Assembly (NCBI GenBank): GCA_963755635.1
Contig: CAVWKS010000036.1
Span: 1-64,000, forward strand
Source of the DNA: AC-32 sp963755635
GTDB taxonomy: Bacteria; Actinomycetota; Thermoleophilia; Gaiellales; Gaiellaceae
Direction of reading: 5' to 3'
Length of the DNA: 64,000 nt
The stretch's first letter is position 1. Every line of letters begins with the position of its first letter. Positions 28,387 to 36,865 of this stretch are shown here, piece by piece. Both the position numbers and the translations under genes were made by a program. The notes below the pieces were generated by a model that saw only the letters and a program-made list of their open reading frames with translations, did no database searches and was not told the DNA's origin.

Positions 28387-29249
28387 GCGTGATCGCGATC
28401 TTCGGCCCGACCGCTTCGGGCAAGAGCGCCGTCGCCGAGGCGATCGCGGAGCGAATCCCGGCGGAGCTCGTCTCGGCCGACTCGATGCAGGTCTACCGCG
28501 GGGTGCCGGTGCTCACGAACCAGTCCGACTACCCGACGCGGCTGGTCGGTATCTGGGACCTCGATCACGAGGCGTCAGTCGGCGAGTACCAGGAGCTCGC
28601 GCACGCCGCGATCGACGAGATCCTGGCTGACAGCCGGACGCCGGTCGTCGTCGGAGGAACGGGCCTCTACCTGCGGGCCGCGCTGGCGGAGCTCGGGCTT
28701 CCGCCCGCGGCACCGCCCGAGGCGCGCGAGCGACTGGAGCGCTTGTACGACCGCGTCGGCGCGGAGCGTGCCCATGAGCTCCTCGCGGAGCGCGACCCTG
28801 CTGCAGCCGACGCGGTCCACCCGAACGACCGCCGCCGGGTCGTGCGGGCCCTCGAGCTCGTCGAGGCCGGCGGCTCCCTGCGGCCCGGGCAGGACCGTCT
28901 CTGGAGCGGCGAGACGCGCCACCCGACGCTGATCGCCGGCCTCGTCCTCGAGCGCGACGAGCTGCGCCGTCGAATCGAGAAACGCACGCGCGGGATGTTC
29001 GAGCGCGGGGTGGAGGAGGAAGTACGCCGCGCCCTCGAGCAGCCGATCTCGTCGACGGCGCGTCACATCCACGGCCTGACCGAGATCGCCGAGCTACCAC
29101 GCGAGCAGGCGATCGAGGCGCTCGTCACGCGGTCAAGCCGCTACGCCGTGTACCAGCTCAGGTGGATGCAACGGATTCCGGGGCTCGTCGCCCTCGACGG
29201 GATGCGGCCGCCCGAAGAGCTCGCGGACGACATTCTCAGTCACCGCTAG
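28383..29249 (+). CDS. miaA: tRNA dimethylallyltransferase
   Basis: MiaA transfers a dimethylallyl group to A37 of tRNAs reading UNN codons, producing the MiaB substrate. The 288-residue product has the P-loop GPTASGKS, DSMQVYRG, VVGGTGLYLRA and the C-terminal YAVYQLRWMQR segment that closes over tRNA. The length is typical. ATG 28383 overlaps the phosphatase stop. The downstream gap holds a palindromic operator for the PadR-like gene. With miaB 1.5 kb upstream, the two consecutive steps of ms2i6A formation are clustered. Confidence 0.95.
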   Translation: MSVIAIFGPTASGKSAVAEAIAERIPAELVSADSMQVYRGVPVLTNQSDYPTRLVGIWDLDHEASVGEYQELAHAAIDEILADSRTPVVVGGTGLYLRAALAELGLPPAAPPEARERLERLYDRVGAERAHELLAERDPAAADAVHPNDRRRVVRALELVEAGGSLRPGQDRLWSGETRHPTLIAGLVLERDELRRRIEKRTRGMFERGVEEEVRRALEQPISSTARHIHGLTEIAELPREQAIEALVTRSSRYAVYQLRWMQRIPGLVALDGMRPPEELADDILSHR

Positions 29250-29268
29250 CGTACCCATGTATCCGTGC

Positions 29269-29287
29269 TACTCTGCCAAGCAGAGTA
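29269..29287. promoter_or_regulatory. Perfect 19-bp palindromic operator before padR-like gene
   Basis: TACTCTG (29269-29275) and CAGAGTA (29281-29287) are perfect inverted repeats around a 5-nt centre CCAAG, ending 3 nt before the GTG start. Such palindromes just before PadR-family genes are typical autoregulatory sites. TACTCT itself could serve as a -10 element, so a bound repressor would block its own promoter. Confidence 0.7.
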
Positions 29288-29290
29288 GAG

Positions 29291-29614
29291 GTGGAACAAG
29301 CACAACTCCTGAAGGGGATCCTGGAGATCGCGGTGCTGGCAGTCTTGAGCGAAGGGGAGACGTATGGGTACGAGATCCTCTCGCGGCTCGAGGAAGCCGG
29401 CCTGAACGGCGTCGGAGACGCCTCGGTTTACGGGACGCTGCGCCGCCTGGAGCAGGCGGGCCATCTCGAGGCCCGACTCGCCGCATCGCCGAACGGGCCG
29501 GCACGCAAGTACTACGAGATCACCGGCTCCGGCCGCGCGGCGCTGCGCGTCGGCACCGAATCGTGGCGACGGATCGAGCAGGCGCTCGACGTCCTCGTGG
29601 GCGGCAAGTCGTGA
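29291..29614 (+). CDS. PadR-family transcriptional repressor
   Basis: The 107-residue product is a compact PadR winged helix: QLLKGILEIAVLAVLSEGETYGYEI, then SVYGTLRRLEQAGHLEA, and GPARKYYEITGSGR forming the wing. GTG 29291 is chosen because it lies right after the palindrome and directly before the domain. It overlaps the next gene (GTGA), which encodes a HAAS-type membrane protein; PadR plus HAAS pairs are common stress- or membrane-responsive modules. Confidence 0.88.
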   Translation: MEQAQLLKGILEIAVLAVLSEGETYGYEILSRLEEAGLNGVGDASVYGTLRRLEQAGHLEARLAASPNGPARKYYEITGSGRAALRVGTESWRRIEQALDVLVGGKS

Positions 29615-30393
29615 GCACCGCCAGCGCCGACCAATACCTGGCCGTGGTCGAATCGGAGCTGTCCGACCTTCCCTGGAAGGCTCGGAAGAGCCTCCTCGCG
29701 GACCTTCGCCTCCATCTCGACGAAATCCCGCCTGACGAGGATCTCGAGGAGCGCCTTGGGAGCCCGTGGAACTATGCGACCGAGCTTCGCGAGGCAGCGG
29801 ATCTCAGGCCCCGCCGCGGGCCGATTGCCTTCCTGCGAGCACGCCGCCCGCGCAACGTGGCGATCGCAGCCCTTCTGCTTGCGCTCATCGGTGCGATCAC
29901 AGCGGGCGGACTCTGGTCGCGAAGCTACCAGCCCTTATCGGAGGGCGGCGCGGAGATGTTCCCACTCAATGCCCGCGGACCAGCCGCGCTGGAGGGGCGG
30001 GTGGCGACCTTTCGAAGCGGCAAGCCGTTCCAGGTTGGGGCCTCTGTGAGGAATGACGGGCACTTCCCTGTCCGCATTCTCGGCGTTCCGATAATCCAAG
30101 GGAGATTCACTCCCTTCGCCGTGCGGCCATACCTTGGACCGGCTGAGAACAACTGCATCGGCGCGATGTGCGCCGAGACGTTTCATCCCTTCACGCTGGA
30201 GCCTGGGAAGGAGCGGTTAATCATGCTCCTCGGCCACTACGCGAACTGCCGTCAATTTCACCAGGGCAACGGAACTGGCCTTGAGTCGATCCCCATTCGG
30301 ATGAAGTTCCTTCTCTCGACCCGCACTGTCTATGTTCCGCTCCGCGGGCCGCTAGAGATCGAGTTCCCCATGCGTGATCCGTGCGCTTCCTAG
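29611..30393 (+). CDS. HAAS-domain membrane protein with C-terminal extracytoplasmic domain
   Basis: The 260-residue product starts with a HAAS/DUF1700-like helical domain (about residues 5-70: YLAVVESELSDLP, LLADLRLHLDEIP). One membrane helix follows (about 84-104) and then a roughly 150-residue extracytoplasmic domain with a Cys pair and several beta-like stretches. HAAS domains are usually partners of PadR regulators, and the two genes overlap here. The C-terminal half has visibly lower GC and less biased third positions than its neighbours, which could mean recent acquisition. Its function is unknown. Confidence 0.75.
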   Translation: MSTASADQYLAVVESELSDLPWKARKSLLADLRLHLDEIPPDEDLEERLGSPWNYATELREAADLRPRRGPIAFLRARRPRNVAIAALLLALIGAITAGGLWSRSYQPLSEGGAEMFPLNARGPAALEGRVATFRSGKPFQVGASVRNDGHFPVRILGVPIIQGRFTPFAVRPYLGPAENNCIGAMCAETFHPFTLEPGKERLIMLLGHYANCRQFHQGNGTGLESIPIRMKFLLSTRTVYVPLRGPLEIEFPMRDPCAS

Positions 30394-30417
30394 CATTGCT
30401 AGCGTCCTGCGCGCCCT

Positions 30418-31191
30418 ATGCAACTCTCAAAATGGCACGGACTCGGGAACGACTACCTGCTCGTCGAGCGGGCGACGCTGGACGCCCCGCTCACGCCTGA
30501 GCGCGTCAAGCGGATCTGTGACTACCACTTCGGCGTCGGGTCGGACGGGATCCTCGAGGTCGTCTCCGCAAACGGCGCCGAGGCCGACGTCGTGATCTGG
30601 AACCCGGACGGGTCGACTGCCGAGCTCTCCGGCAACGGCACTCGGATCGCGGCCCGCTGGCTGGCGCGGCGCGCCGGCGAGGATGCTGTCCGGATCCGCG
30701 TTGGGCCACGCGAGGTCTCCGCGCGGCTGCAAGGCCACGAGGTCGAGCTCGACGTGGGGGAGGTGACCGTTGGAGAGCCGGAGATGCTCGACGTCGGCGA
30801 GGAGATCGAGTTCACCCCGGTCTCGGTCGGCAACCCCCATGCCGTCATCCAGCTCGTGCCGAACCGCGACGACCTGCTCCGGCTCGGGCCGCTCGTCGAG
30901 AACCACGAGCGCTTCCCCGAGCGCACGAACGTTCAGCTCGTCCGCGTCGACGGGCCGCACGAGCTGACGGTCGGCGTCTGGGAGCGCGGCGCGGGGGAGA
31001 CGCTTTCCTCCGGCACGAGCTCCGTCGCAGCCGCGGCCGCGGCGGTCGAGCGCGGCTGGTGCGAGAGCCCGGTCACCGTCCACCTCGCCGGCGGTGACCT
31101 GACGGTCGAGCTCGCGGACGGGAAGGCGACGCTCACAGGGCCCGCGGAGGAGATCTGCACCGTGGAGCTCTCGGAGGAGTTCGCGCTGTGA
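30418..31191 (+). CDS. dapF: Diaminopimelate epimerase-like protein lacking both catalytic cysteines
   Basis: The 257-residue product matches DapF over its whole length (KWHGLGNDY, FGVGSDGIL, SVGNPHAVI, RTNVQLVRV). DapF normally interconverts LL- and meso-diaminopimelate with a thiol pair in MCGNG and ACGTG. Here those segments read ELSGNGTR and TLSSGTSS, so Ser71 and Ser198 stand where both catalytic Cys belong. The DNA reads TCC at both codons, so this is not a single-base error. It is translationally coupled to the DapL-like aminotransferase. The family call is firm; epimerase activity is uncertain, and it might be a different isomerase of the DapF/PhzF fold. Confidence 0.82.
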   Translation: MQLSKWHGLGNDYLLVERATLDAPLTPERVKRICDYHFGVGSDGILEVVSANGAEADVVIWNPDGSTAELSGNGTRIAARWLARRAGEDAVRIRVGPREVSARLQGHEVELDVGEVTVGEPEMLDVGEEIEFTPVSVGNPHAVIQLVPNRDDLLRLGPLVENHERFPERTNVQLVRVDGPHELTVGVWERGAGETLSSGTSSVAAAAAAVERGWCESPVTVHLAGGDLTVELADGKATLTGPAEEICTVELSEEFAL

Positions 31192-32366
31192 GGTTCGCGC
31201 GCCGCCTCGACGAGGTGCCGCCGTACCTCTTCGCCGAGCTCGAGCGCAAGATTGCCGCAAAGCGACGCGAGGGCATCGACGTGATCAGCCTCGGCATCGG
31301 CGACCCTGACCTGCCGACGCCCGAGCCCGTCGTGAGCGCGCTCGCCGCGGCCGCCCGCGACCCCGCGACGCACCAGTACCCGACCAACCACGGGACCGAT
31401 GCCTTCCGCGAGGCCGTCGCCGGCTTCTACCGCGACCGCTTCGGGGTCGAGCTCGATCCCGGCTCCGAGATCGTCCCGGCGCTCGGCGGCAAGGAGGCCG
31501 TGGCGCACGTGAGCCTCGCGCTGCTCGATCCAGGCGACGTTTGTCTCTCCCCGGACCCCGGCTACCCGCCGTACACCTCGGGCCCGGTCTTCTCAGGCGC
31601 CGAGGTCAGCTACCTGCCGCTCGAAGAGTCGAACGGCTTCCTGCCCGACCTCGACGCGATCCCGGAGGACACGGCCGCCCGCGCCAACATCCTCTTCCTC
31701 AACTACCCGAACAACCCGACCGGCGCGGTCGTCGAGCCCGGCTACTTCGAGCGAGCGGTCGACTTCGCCCGCACGCACGACCTGGTCGTCGTCCACGACA
31801 ACGCCTACTCGGAGGTCTGCTTCGACGGCTACCGCGCGCCGAGCTTCCTCGAGACGCCGGGAGCAAAGGAGGTCGGGGTCGAGATCTTCTCGCTCTCGAA
31901 GGGCTGGAACATGACCGGCTGGCGCTCGGCGATCGTGGCCGGGAACGCGGACGTCGTGGAGCACTACCGCCATCTGAAGACGAATCTCGACTCGGGCATG
32001 TTCGAGGCCGTCCAGCTCGCGACGGTCGCGGCGCTGACCGAGGCGCGCGACTTCCCGCGCGAGATGTCCGAGGTCTACCAGCGGCGGCGTGACCTGGTCG
32101 CGGAAGCCCTGCACGCGATCGGCCTGCCGGTCGAGCGGCCGAAGGCGACGCCTTATTTCTGGGCGCGGGTGCCGGAGGGCTACAGCTCCGAGTCGTTCGC
32201 CGAGCTGGTGCTCGAGCAGGCCGCGGTCGTGGTCTCCCCAGGGCCTGCGTACGGCCCGAGCGGGGAGGGTTACTTCCGGATCTCGCTGACCGTGCCGGAC
32301 AAGCAGCTGGAAGAGGCTGTCGGCCGGATCGAATCTTCCCTGCGAGCAGGCATAATCGAAGCGTGA
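31188..32366 (+). CDS. dapL: PLP aminotransferase, probable LL-diaminopimelate aminotransferase
   Basis: The 392-residue fold-type I aminotransferase shows GIGDPDLPTP, YPTNHGTDAFREAVA, NYPNNPTGAV, the PLP lysine in SLSKGWNMTGWR and RISLTVPD with the carboxylate-binding Arg. The sequence style fits the LL-DAP aminotransferase group, which converts tetrahydrodipicolinate directly to LL-DAP and bypasses the succinylase or acetylase branch. The GTGA overlap with dapF strongly supports a DAP role. Closely related alanine/aspartate aminotransferases cannot be excluded from sequence alone. CATAAT inside its 3' end may serve hflX. Confidence 0.82.
   Translation: MRFARRLDEVPPYLFAELERKIAAKRREGIDVISLGIGDPDLPTPEPVVSALAAAARDPATHQYPTNHGTDAFREAVAGFYRDRFGVELDPGSEIVPALGGKEAVAHVSLALLDPGDVCLSPDPGYPPYTSGPVFSGAEVSYLPLEESNGFLPDLDAIPEDTAARANILFLNYPNNPTGAVVEPGYFERAVDFARTHDLVVVHDNAYSEVCFDGYRAPSFLETPGAKEVGVEIFSLSKGWNMTGWRSAIVAGNADVVEHYRHLKTNLDSGMFEAVQLATVAALTEARDFPREMSEVYQRRRDLVAEALHAIGLPVERPKATPYFWARVPEGYSSESFAELVLEQAAVVVSPGPAYGPSGEGYFRISLTVPDKQLEEAVGRIESSLRAGIIEA
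32351..32356 (+). promoter_or_regulatory. -10-like CATAAT 6 nt before hflX GTG
   Basis: CATAAT lies inside the end of the aminotransferase gene, 6 nt before the hflX start. It differs from the consensus TATAAT by one base and has the same spacing as several other genes in the window. Confidence 0.45.
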
Positions 32367-33673
32367 CGGCACACCAGCCCGACCCGGCGCCGGGCGCCGA
32401 GCCCGAGCGCGGGTTTGTCCTCGCGGTGCTGGACCAGGGCGCTGTCGCCGAGGAGGAGCTCGCCGAGCTCGAGGAGCTGGCGCGGACCGCCGGCGTCGAG
32501 CCGCTGGCATCGCTCGTCCAGCACCGTGCTCACCCGGATCCACGCACGTTCGTCGGCAAGGGCAAGCTCGCCGAGCTGAAGGAGGCCTACCCGCACTCCG
32601 GAGCGGAGGTGCTGCTCGTCGACGACGAGCTCAGCCCCGTCCAGCAGCGAGCTCTCGAGAACGCGCTGGAGGCACGCGTGGTCGACCGGACGCAGCTGAT
32701 CCTCGACATCTTCGCGCAGCACGCCGTCAGCGCCGAGGGCAAGCTCCAGGTCGAGCTGGCGCAGCTCGAGTACAACCTGCCGCGCATGCGCGGCCTCTGG
32801 CAGCACCTCGAGCGGCTCGGAGGCGGAGTGGGGACGCGAGGGCCCGGTGAGTCGCAGCTCGAGACCGACCGGCGGCTCGCGCGCCGCAGGGTCACGCTCC
32901 TGCGCCGCCGCCTGCAGACGCTCGCCCGCCAGCGCGCGACGCGCAGGAAGTCGCGGCGGCGGTCGGAGACGCCCACGATCGCGCTCGCGGGGTACACCAA
33001 TGTCGGCAAGTCGACGCTGCTCAACGCGCTGACCGGCGCGGGCGCCTCGGTGAACGACCGCCTCTTCGAGACGCTCGACCCGACGACGCGCTCGTTCGAG
33101 TTCGACGGCCGTCGCTACCTGCTGACCGACACGGTCGGTTTCATCCGCCGCCTGCCGCACCAGCTGGTCGAAGGCTTCGCCGCGACGCTCGAGGAGACGC
33201 TCGTCGCCGATCTCGTCCTGCACGTGGCAGACGCTTCCGCGCCGGAGGAGCGGCTGGAGGAGATGCTCCACGCCGTCGAGTCCGTCCTCGCCGAGATCGG
33301 CGCCGGGGAGCTGCCCGCGGAGCTCGTCCTGAACAAGATCGATGCCGCCGATCCGCTGCGGCGCCGGCGCCTCGCGAACCGGTTTCCGGAGGCGCTTCAG
33401 GTCTCGGCGCGTACCGGGGAGGGGCTGGACGCGTTGCGGGCCAGGATCGCCGAGCGCTTCTCGGACCGCTTCGAGCCGGTGCGACTGCTGATCCCGTACG
33501 CGGACGGTGCGCGCCTGGCCGAGCTGTACGAGCTCGGCGCGCCGGTCGACGAGCGGTCCGACGAGGAGGAAGGGGTCTTCATTCGCGCACGCCTGCCTCG
33601 GCGGGAGGTACGCCGGTTCGCGCGCTACCTGATCGCCGAGCCTTCGCAGGCCTCCGCGCGCCGGCGCGCATGA
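32363..33673 (+). CDS. hflX: GTPase HflX
   Basis: HflX binds 50S subunits and splits stalled or hibernating ribosomes. The 436-residue product has the N-terminal HflX domain (HRAHPDPRTFVGKGKLAEL, DELSPVQQRALEN, DRTQLILDIFAQHA), the glycine-rich linker RGPGESQLETDRR, and the G domain. The G domain shows GYTNVGKS (G1), DTVGFIRRLPHQLV (G3) and NKID (G4). Start GTG follows CATAAT by 6 nt; the 3' end overlaps dut (ATGA). The length is normal. Confidence 0.95.
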   Translation: MTAHQPDPAPGAEPERGFVLAVLDQGAVAEEELAELEELARTAGVEPLASLVQHRAHPDPRTFVGKGKLAELKEAYPHSGAEVLLVDDELSPVQQRALENALEARVVDRTQLILDIFAQHAVSAEGKLQVELAQLEYNLPRMRGLWQHLERLGGGVGTRGPGESQLETDRRLARRRVTLLRRRLQTLARQRATRRKSRRRSETPTIALAGYTNVGKSTLLNALTGAGASVNDRLFETLDPTTRSFEFDGRRYLLTDTVGFIRRLPHQLVEGFAATLEETLVADLVLHVADASAPEERLEEMLHAVESVLAEIGAGELPAELVLNKIDAADPLRRRRLANRFPEALQVSARTGEGLDALRARIAERFSDRFEPVRLLIPYADGARLAELYELGAPVDERSDEEEGVFIRARLPRREVRRFARYLIAEPSQASARRRA

Positions 33674-34104
33674 CGGAGTTGCAGGTGCGGCGGCTGCGTG
33701 AGGACGCCGTCCTGCCCGAGCGCGCGTACCCGGGCGACGCGGGTCTCGACCTCAGCGCGTGCGATCGGCACGAGCTCGCGCCGGGCGAGCGCGCCGTCGT
33801 CGGGACCGGCCTCGCGGTCGCGATCCCTGAGGGGTGTGCGGGCTTCGTCCAGCCTCGGTCGGGGCTTGCTGCTCGCCACGGGATCTCCGTCGTGAACGCG
33901 CCGGGCTTGATCGACTCCGGCTACCGCGGCGAGATCCGCGTCGTTCTGCTGAACACGGACACCGCCGAGCCGTTCGTGGTCGAGCCGGGGATGCGGATCG
34001 CCCAGCTCGTGGTCGTGGCGGTCGAGACACCGGAGCCGGTCGAGGTCGAGGAGCTGCCGGAGACCGAGCGTGGCGTGCGAGGCTTCGGCTCTTCCAGGGC
34101 ATGA
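33670..34104 (+). CDS. dut: Deoxyuridine 5'-triphosphate nucleotidohydrolase
   Basis: dUTPase hydrolyses dUTP to dUMP, supplying dTMP synthesis and keeping uracil out of DNA. The 144-residue product has all five trimeric-dUTPase motifs: DAGLDL, PRSGLA, NAPGLIDSGYRGE, RIAQLVV and the C-terminal RGVRGFGSS. The catalytic Asp in motif 3 is present. The ATG overlaps the hflX stop and its own stop overlaps the NUDIX gene, so the three form a coupled run. Confidence 0.95.
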   Translation: MTELQVRRLREDAVLPERAYPGDAGLDLSACDRHELAPGERAVVGTGLAVAIPEGCAGFVQPRSGLAARHGISVVNAPGLIDSGYRGEIRVVLLNTDTAEPFVVEPGMRIAQLVVVAVETPEPVEVEELPETERGVRGFGSSRA

Positions 34105-34559
34105 GCGCCGAGCCCCGGATCCGCGTCTCGGCGATCCTGCGCTGGAGCGGGCGCGTGCTCCTGTGCCGGCACGAGAAGGGCGACCGCGAGCACTGGCTTC
34201 TGCCCGGCGGCGGCGTCAACTCGGGCGAGAGCCTCGTCGATGCGCTCCACCGGGAGCTGGCCGAGGAGGTGGGGATCGACGACGAGCCGCCGGTCGAGGG
34301 GCCGGTCGCGATCGTGGACTCGATCGCGCCCGTGCGGAGCTTTGCGGCGAAGCACGTCGTCCACATCATCTTCGCGGGCGACCTGAGCGGCCGGTCGCTC
34401 GAGACGGTGACCTCGCGCGACGCCGCTGTCCGCGGTCACCGCCTCTTCACGCCCGATGAGCTGGACGAGATCGTCCTGCATCCGCCGATCCAGCGCTTCC
34501 TGCAGCGCTGGACCCCGGGCGACCCGGCGGTCTACCTCGGCGCTCTCTGGGCCCCATAG
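34101..34559 (+). CDS. NUDIX hydrolase
   Basis: The 152-residue protein has a complete Nudix box: GGGVNSGESLVDALHRELAEEVG, with the G-x5-E-x7-REUxEExGU pattern intact. Nudix enzymes hydrolyse nucleoside diphosphates linked to another moiety; together with the adjacent dUTPase a nucleotide-sanitising role is plausible. The substrate cannot be determined. ATG 34101 overlaps the dut stop (ATGA). The gene ends in front of a hairpin shared with the convergent gatD. Confidence 0.88.
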   Translation: MSAEPRIRVSAILRWSGRVLLCRHEKGDREHWLLPGGGVNSGESLVDALHRELAEEVGIDDEPPVEGPVAIVDSIAPVRSFAAKHVVHIIFAGDLSGRSLETVTSRDAAVRGHRLFTPDELDEIVLHPPIQRFLQRWTPGDPAVYLGALWAP

Positions 34560-34575
34560 GAAATTGGCACACAAT

Positions 34576-34593
34576 CGTCACGAAGCCGTGACG
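34576..34593. terminator. Hairpin between convergent NUDIX gene and gatD
   Basis: CGTCACG (34576-34582) and CGTGACG (34587-34593) form a 7-bp perfect stem with loop AAGC, followed by a short T-run on the plus strand. The 119-bp gap to gatD also has C-rich repeats near 34630. The convergent genes on both sides support a terminator role. Confidence 0.5.
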
Positions 34594-34678
34594 GTTTCGT
34601 GCGCCTCCAGCGGGTACCGTCCCTAACCCCCACCCACCCAGGGGGCGCGTACGTGCGCGCACGCCGGCGCGCGAGACG

Positions 34679-35434
34679 TCAGTGGCGGCCGCCGCGGGAG
34701 CGGGCTCGCTCGGCGGAAACGTCGTGGGCTTCGGCTTCGAGCTCATCCTCGAGCGGCTCGAGAGCCTCGGCCTCGTCACCCGTTCGGTGGGCGATCGCCT
34801 GCGCGAGCAGCCAGTCCGCCAGCCAGGGGTTGCGGGGGAGGAGAGGCCCGTGCAGATATGTGCCGATCGCACGCCCGACGCGGCAGCCCTCGTAGCCGCT
34901 CTCGCCGTCGTTGCCGAAGCCCGCGACCACGCGGCCGAGCGGCTCGGCGCCGTCGTCGAGGTACGTCCGCCCCGCGTGGTTCTCGAAGCCGGCCAGCGTT
35001 CGCCGCCGGCCGGGCTCCAGCTCGCACTCGAGCAGGACGTCGCCGATCATCCGCCGCTCCCCGGCGACCGTGCGCAACGGGAACAGCCCCACGCCCGGCA
35101 GCTCGTCGCCACTCTGGTCGCGGTACGAGCGCCCGAGCAGCTGGTAGCCGCCGCACACGGCCAAGAGCGCCGCGCCGCCTTCGACCGCCGCCCGCACTCC
35201 GTCGCCGAGCGCGGCCAGCGCCGGCGCGATCAGCTCCTGCTCGCGGTCCTGGCCGCCTCCGATGTAGAAGAGATCGTGCTCGCCCGATCCGAGCCCGGAC
35301 GAACCGGCGCCGAGCGCACGGACCTCGAGCTCGTGCCCGCGCCAGGCCGCCCGTCGTGCCAGCACCGCGATGTTGCCGCGGTCGGCGTAGATGTTCAGGT
35401 AGTCCGGAAAGAGGTGCCCGACGACGATCTTCAC
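34679..35434 (-). CDS. gatD: Lipid II isoglutaminyl synthase, glutamine amidotransferase subunit GatD
   Basis: GatD supplies ammonia from glutamine to MurT, which amidates the alpha-carboxyl of D-Glu in lipid II. The 251-residue product is a class I (CobB/CobQ-type) amidotransferase: YADRGNIAVL at the start, GGGQDREQ, the nucleophile Cys in AVCGGYQLLG, and the catalytic His in GTYLHGPLLPRNP. GTG 35434 overlaps the murT stop (GTGA), making a coupled murT-gatD pair. The open frame continues upstream only as an antisense shadow. The C-terminal 35 residues are a charged tail. Confidence 0.92.
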   Translation of the reverse strand: MKIVVGHLFPDYLNIYADRGNIAVLARRAAWRGHELEVRALGAGSSGLGSGEHDLFYIGGGQDREQELIAPALAALGDGVRAAVEGGAALLAVCGGYQLLGRSYRDQSGDELPGVGLFPLRTVAGERRMIGDVLLECELEPGRRRTLAGFENHAGRTYLDDGAEPLGRVVAGFGNDGESGYEGCRVGRAIGTYLHGPLLPRNPWLADWLLAQAIAHRTGDEAEALEPLEDELEAEAHDVSAERARSRGGRH

Positions 35435-36804
35435 GCGGCGGCCTCCCAGTACGGCTTGACGAGCCCGCGCTGCGCCACGATCTCGCGCAGGGCCAGCATG
35501 GCGGTGTAGGTCGGCAGCGCGACGAGCTCGCCGCCCGCCGGCGTCAGCTCGAGCCCGCGGTCGAGCGCCCGTTCCAGCTGCGGGACGACCTCGATCGCGT
35601 TGTCCGGCAGGCCCGCATATTTGAAGCGGAGCGCCAGCTCGGCCGCACGGGAGCCCGTGGCGACCAGACGGTCGAGCCCGCCGAGCAGCGGCTCGAAGTC
35701 GACATCCCAGATCCACGAAACGTCGCGCCCGTCCGCGATCTCGTCGTTCAGCGCGATCACGAGTAGCCTGGGCGCGCCGGCGGAGAGAAGCGTCCGCACG
35801 ACTTCGTTCGCGCCGGCGGGGTTCTTGATCAGCAGGACGAGCAGGGTCCGCTCGCCGATAGTGATCCGCTCGAAGCGCCCGAACGCGGCAGAAAAGCCCT
35901 GCAAGCCGAGCACTATCTCGTCCAGTCCGCTCCCCAGCACACGCGCGAGCGATGCCGCCGCAAGCGCGTTGTAGACGTTGTAGAGGCCCGGCACGGCGAG
36001 CTCGACCCGCCGGCTCCCCTCCGGGACGTCCAGGTCGAACGAGACCGACTCGAGCCCGTTCAGCTCGATCCGCCGCGCGGCGACGTCAAGGGCCGGCCTG
36101 GCATGACCGCACGAGGGGCAACGGTAGTCCCCGAGATGGCCGATGTAGGCCGCGGCGTAGGTGTAGGGCGTGCCGCAGCGGACGCACCATTTCGAGTCGG
36201 CGGCGTGCTGGAGCCCGTCCGTGGCGTGACGCGGGTCGTCGAGGCCGAAGGTCGCAGCGGGCCGTTCGCCCGCCAGCGCCCCGACCTGCGGATCGTCCGC
36301 GTTGACGACGAGGGCAGCGTTCTCCGGCAGCGCCGCGACCGCCTCGCGCCAGCGCGCCGCCACGAGCTCGAGCTCGCCGTAGCGGTCGAGCTGGTCACGG
36401 AAGAGGTTGCCGAGACAGAGAGCGCGCGGGCGGAGCCGCCGGGCGACCTCGGGTAGCGCCGCCTCGTCGACCTCGAACAGCCCGAGCTCCGCGCCCTGAG
36501 CCGCGAGCAGCGCCGAGGCGACGCCCGAGACGAGGTTCGCCCCGGCCCGGTTGTGCGCGAGCCTGAACGAGGGGGCGAGGATCCGAGCCGCCATCGCGGA
36601 AGTCGTGGTCTTGCCGTTTGTCGCGGAAACGAGCGCCGCCCCATCGGGCAGCCTGGCGGCAAGGCGGTCGACCGCGCCTGGATCGAGCTTCCAGAGCAGC
36701 TTGCCGGGCACGGTCGTCCCGCCCCCTGCACCGGACAACCGCGACAGGCGGGCGGCCGCGCGGGCGAGCAGGATCTCGGCGGAAAGCGGAACGCGCAGGG
36801 CCAC
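35431..36804 (-). CDS. murT: Lipid II isoglutaminyl synthase, Mur-ligase-like subunit MurT
   Basis: MurT is a Mur-ligase homologue that activates and amidates D-Glu of lipid II with GatD. The 457-residue product has the ATP loop ATNGKTTTSAM, DEAALPEV, NLFRDQLDRYGE and the MurT-specific four-cysteine zinc ribbon (CVRCGTPYTY and CPSCG). The C-terminal DUF1727 domain with DVSWIWDVDFE is also present. The start is GTG 36804 with TAGCGT 6 nt upstream. Cross-linking by D,D-transpeptidases depends on this amidation in several Gram-positive bacteria, so this is probably an important wall gene. Confidence 0.95.
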   Translation of the reverse strand: MALRVPLSAEILLARAAARLSRLSGAGGGTTVPGKLLWKLDPGAVDRLAARLPDGAALVSATNGKTTTSAMAARILAPSFRLAHNRAGANLVSGVASALLAAQGAELGLFEVDEAALPEVARRLRPRALCLGNLFRDQLDRYGELELVAARWREAVAALPENAALVVNADDPQVGALAGERPAATFGLDDPRHATDGLQHAADSKWCVRCGTPYTYAAAYIGHLGDYRCPSCGHARPALDVAARRIELNGLESVSFDLDVPEGSRRVELAVPGLYNVYNALAAASLARVLGSGLDEIVLGLQGFSAAFGRFERITIGERTLLVLLIKNPAGANEVVRTLLSAGAPRLLVIALNDEIADGRDVSWIWDVDFEPLLGGLDRLVATGSRAAELALRFKYAGLPDNAIEVVPQLERALDRGLELTPAGGELVALPTYTAMLALREIVAQRGLVKPYWEAAA

Positions 36805-36810
36805 GGCGGG

Positions 36811-36816
36811 ACGCTA
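36811..36816 (-). promoter_or_regulatory. -10-like TAGCGT 6 nt before murT GTG
   Basis: Read on the minus strand, TAGCGT is followed by CCCGCC and then GTG. This is the same 6-nt spacing seen at dapA, rnj, hflX and others. Confidence 0.45.
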
Positions 36817-36865
36817 CCGGTCGGCTCCCTCGGTCGAGTGAATTTTGATTCGCTCTCCCCCTGCC

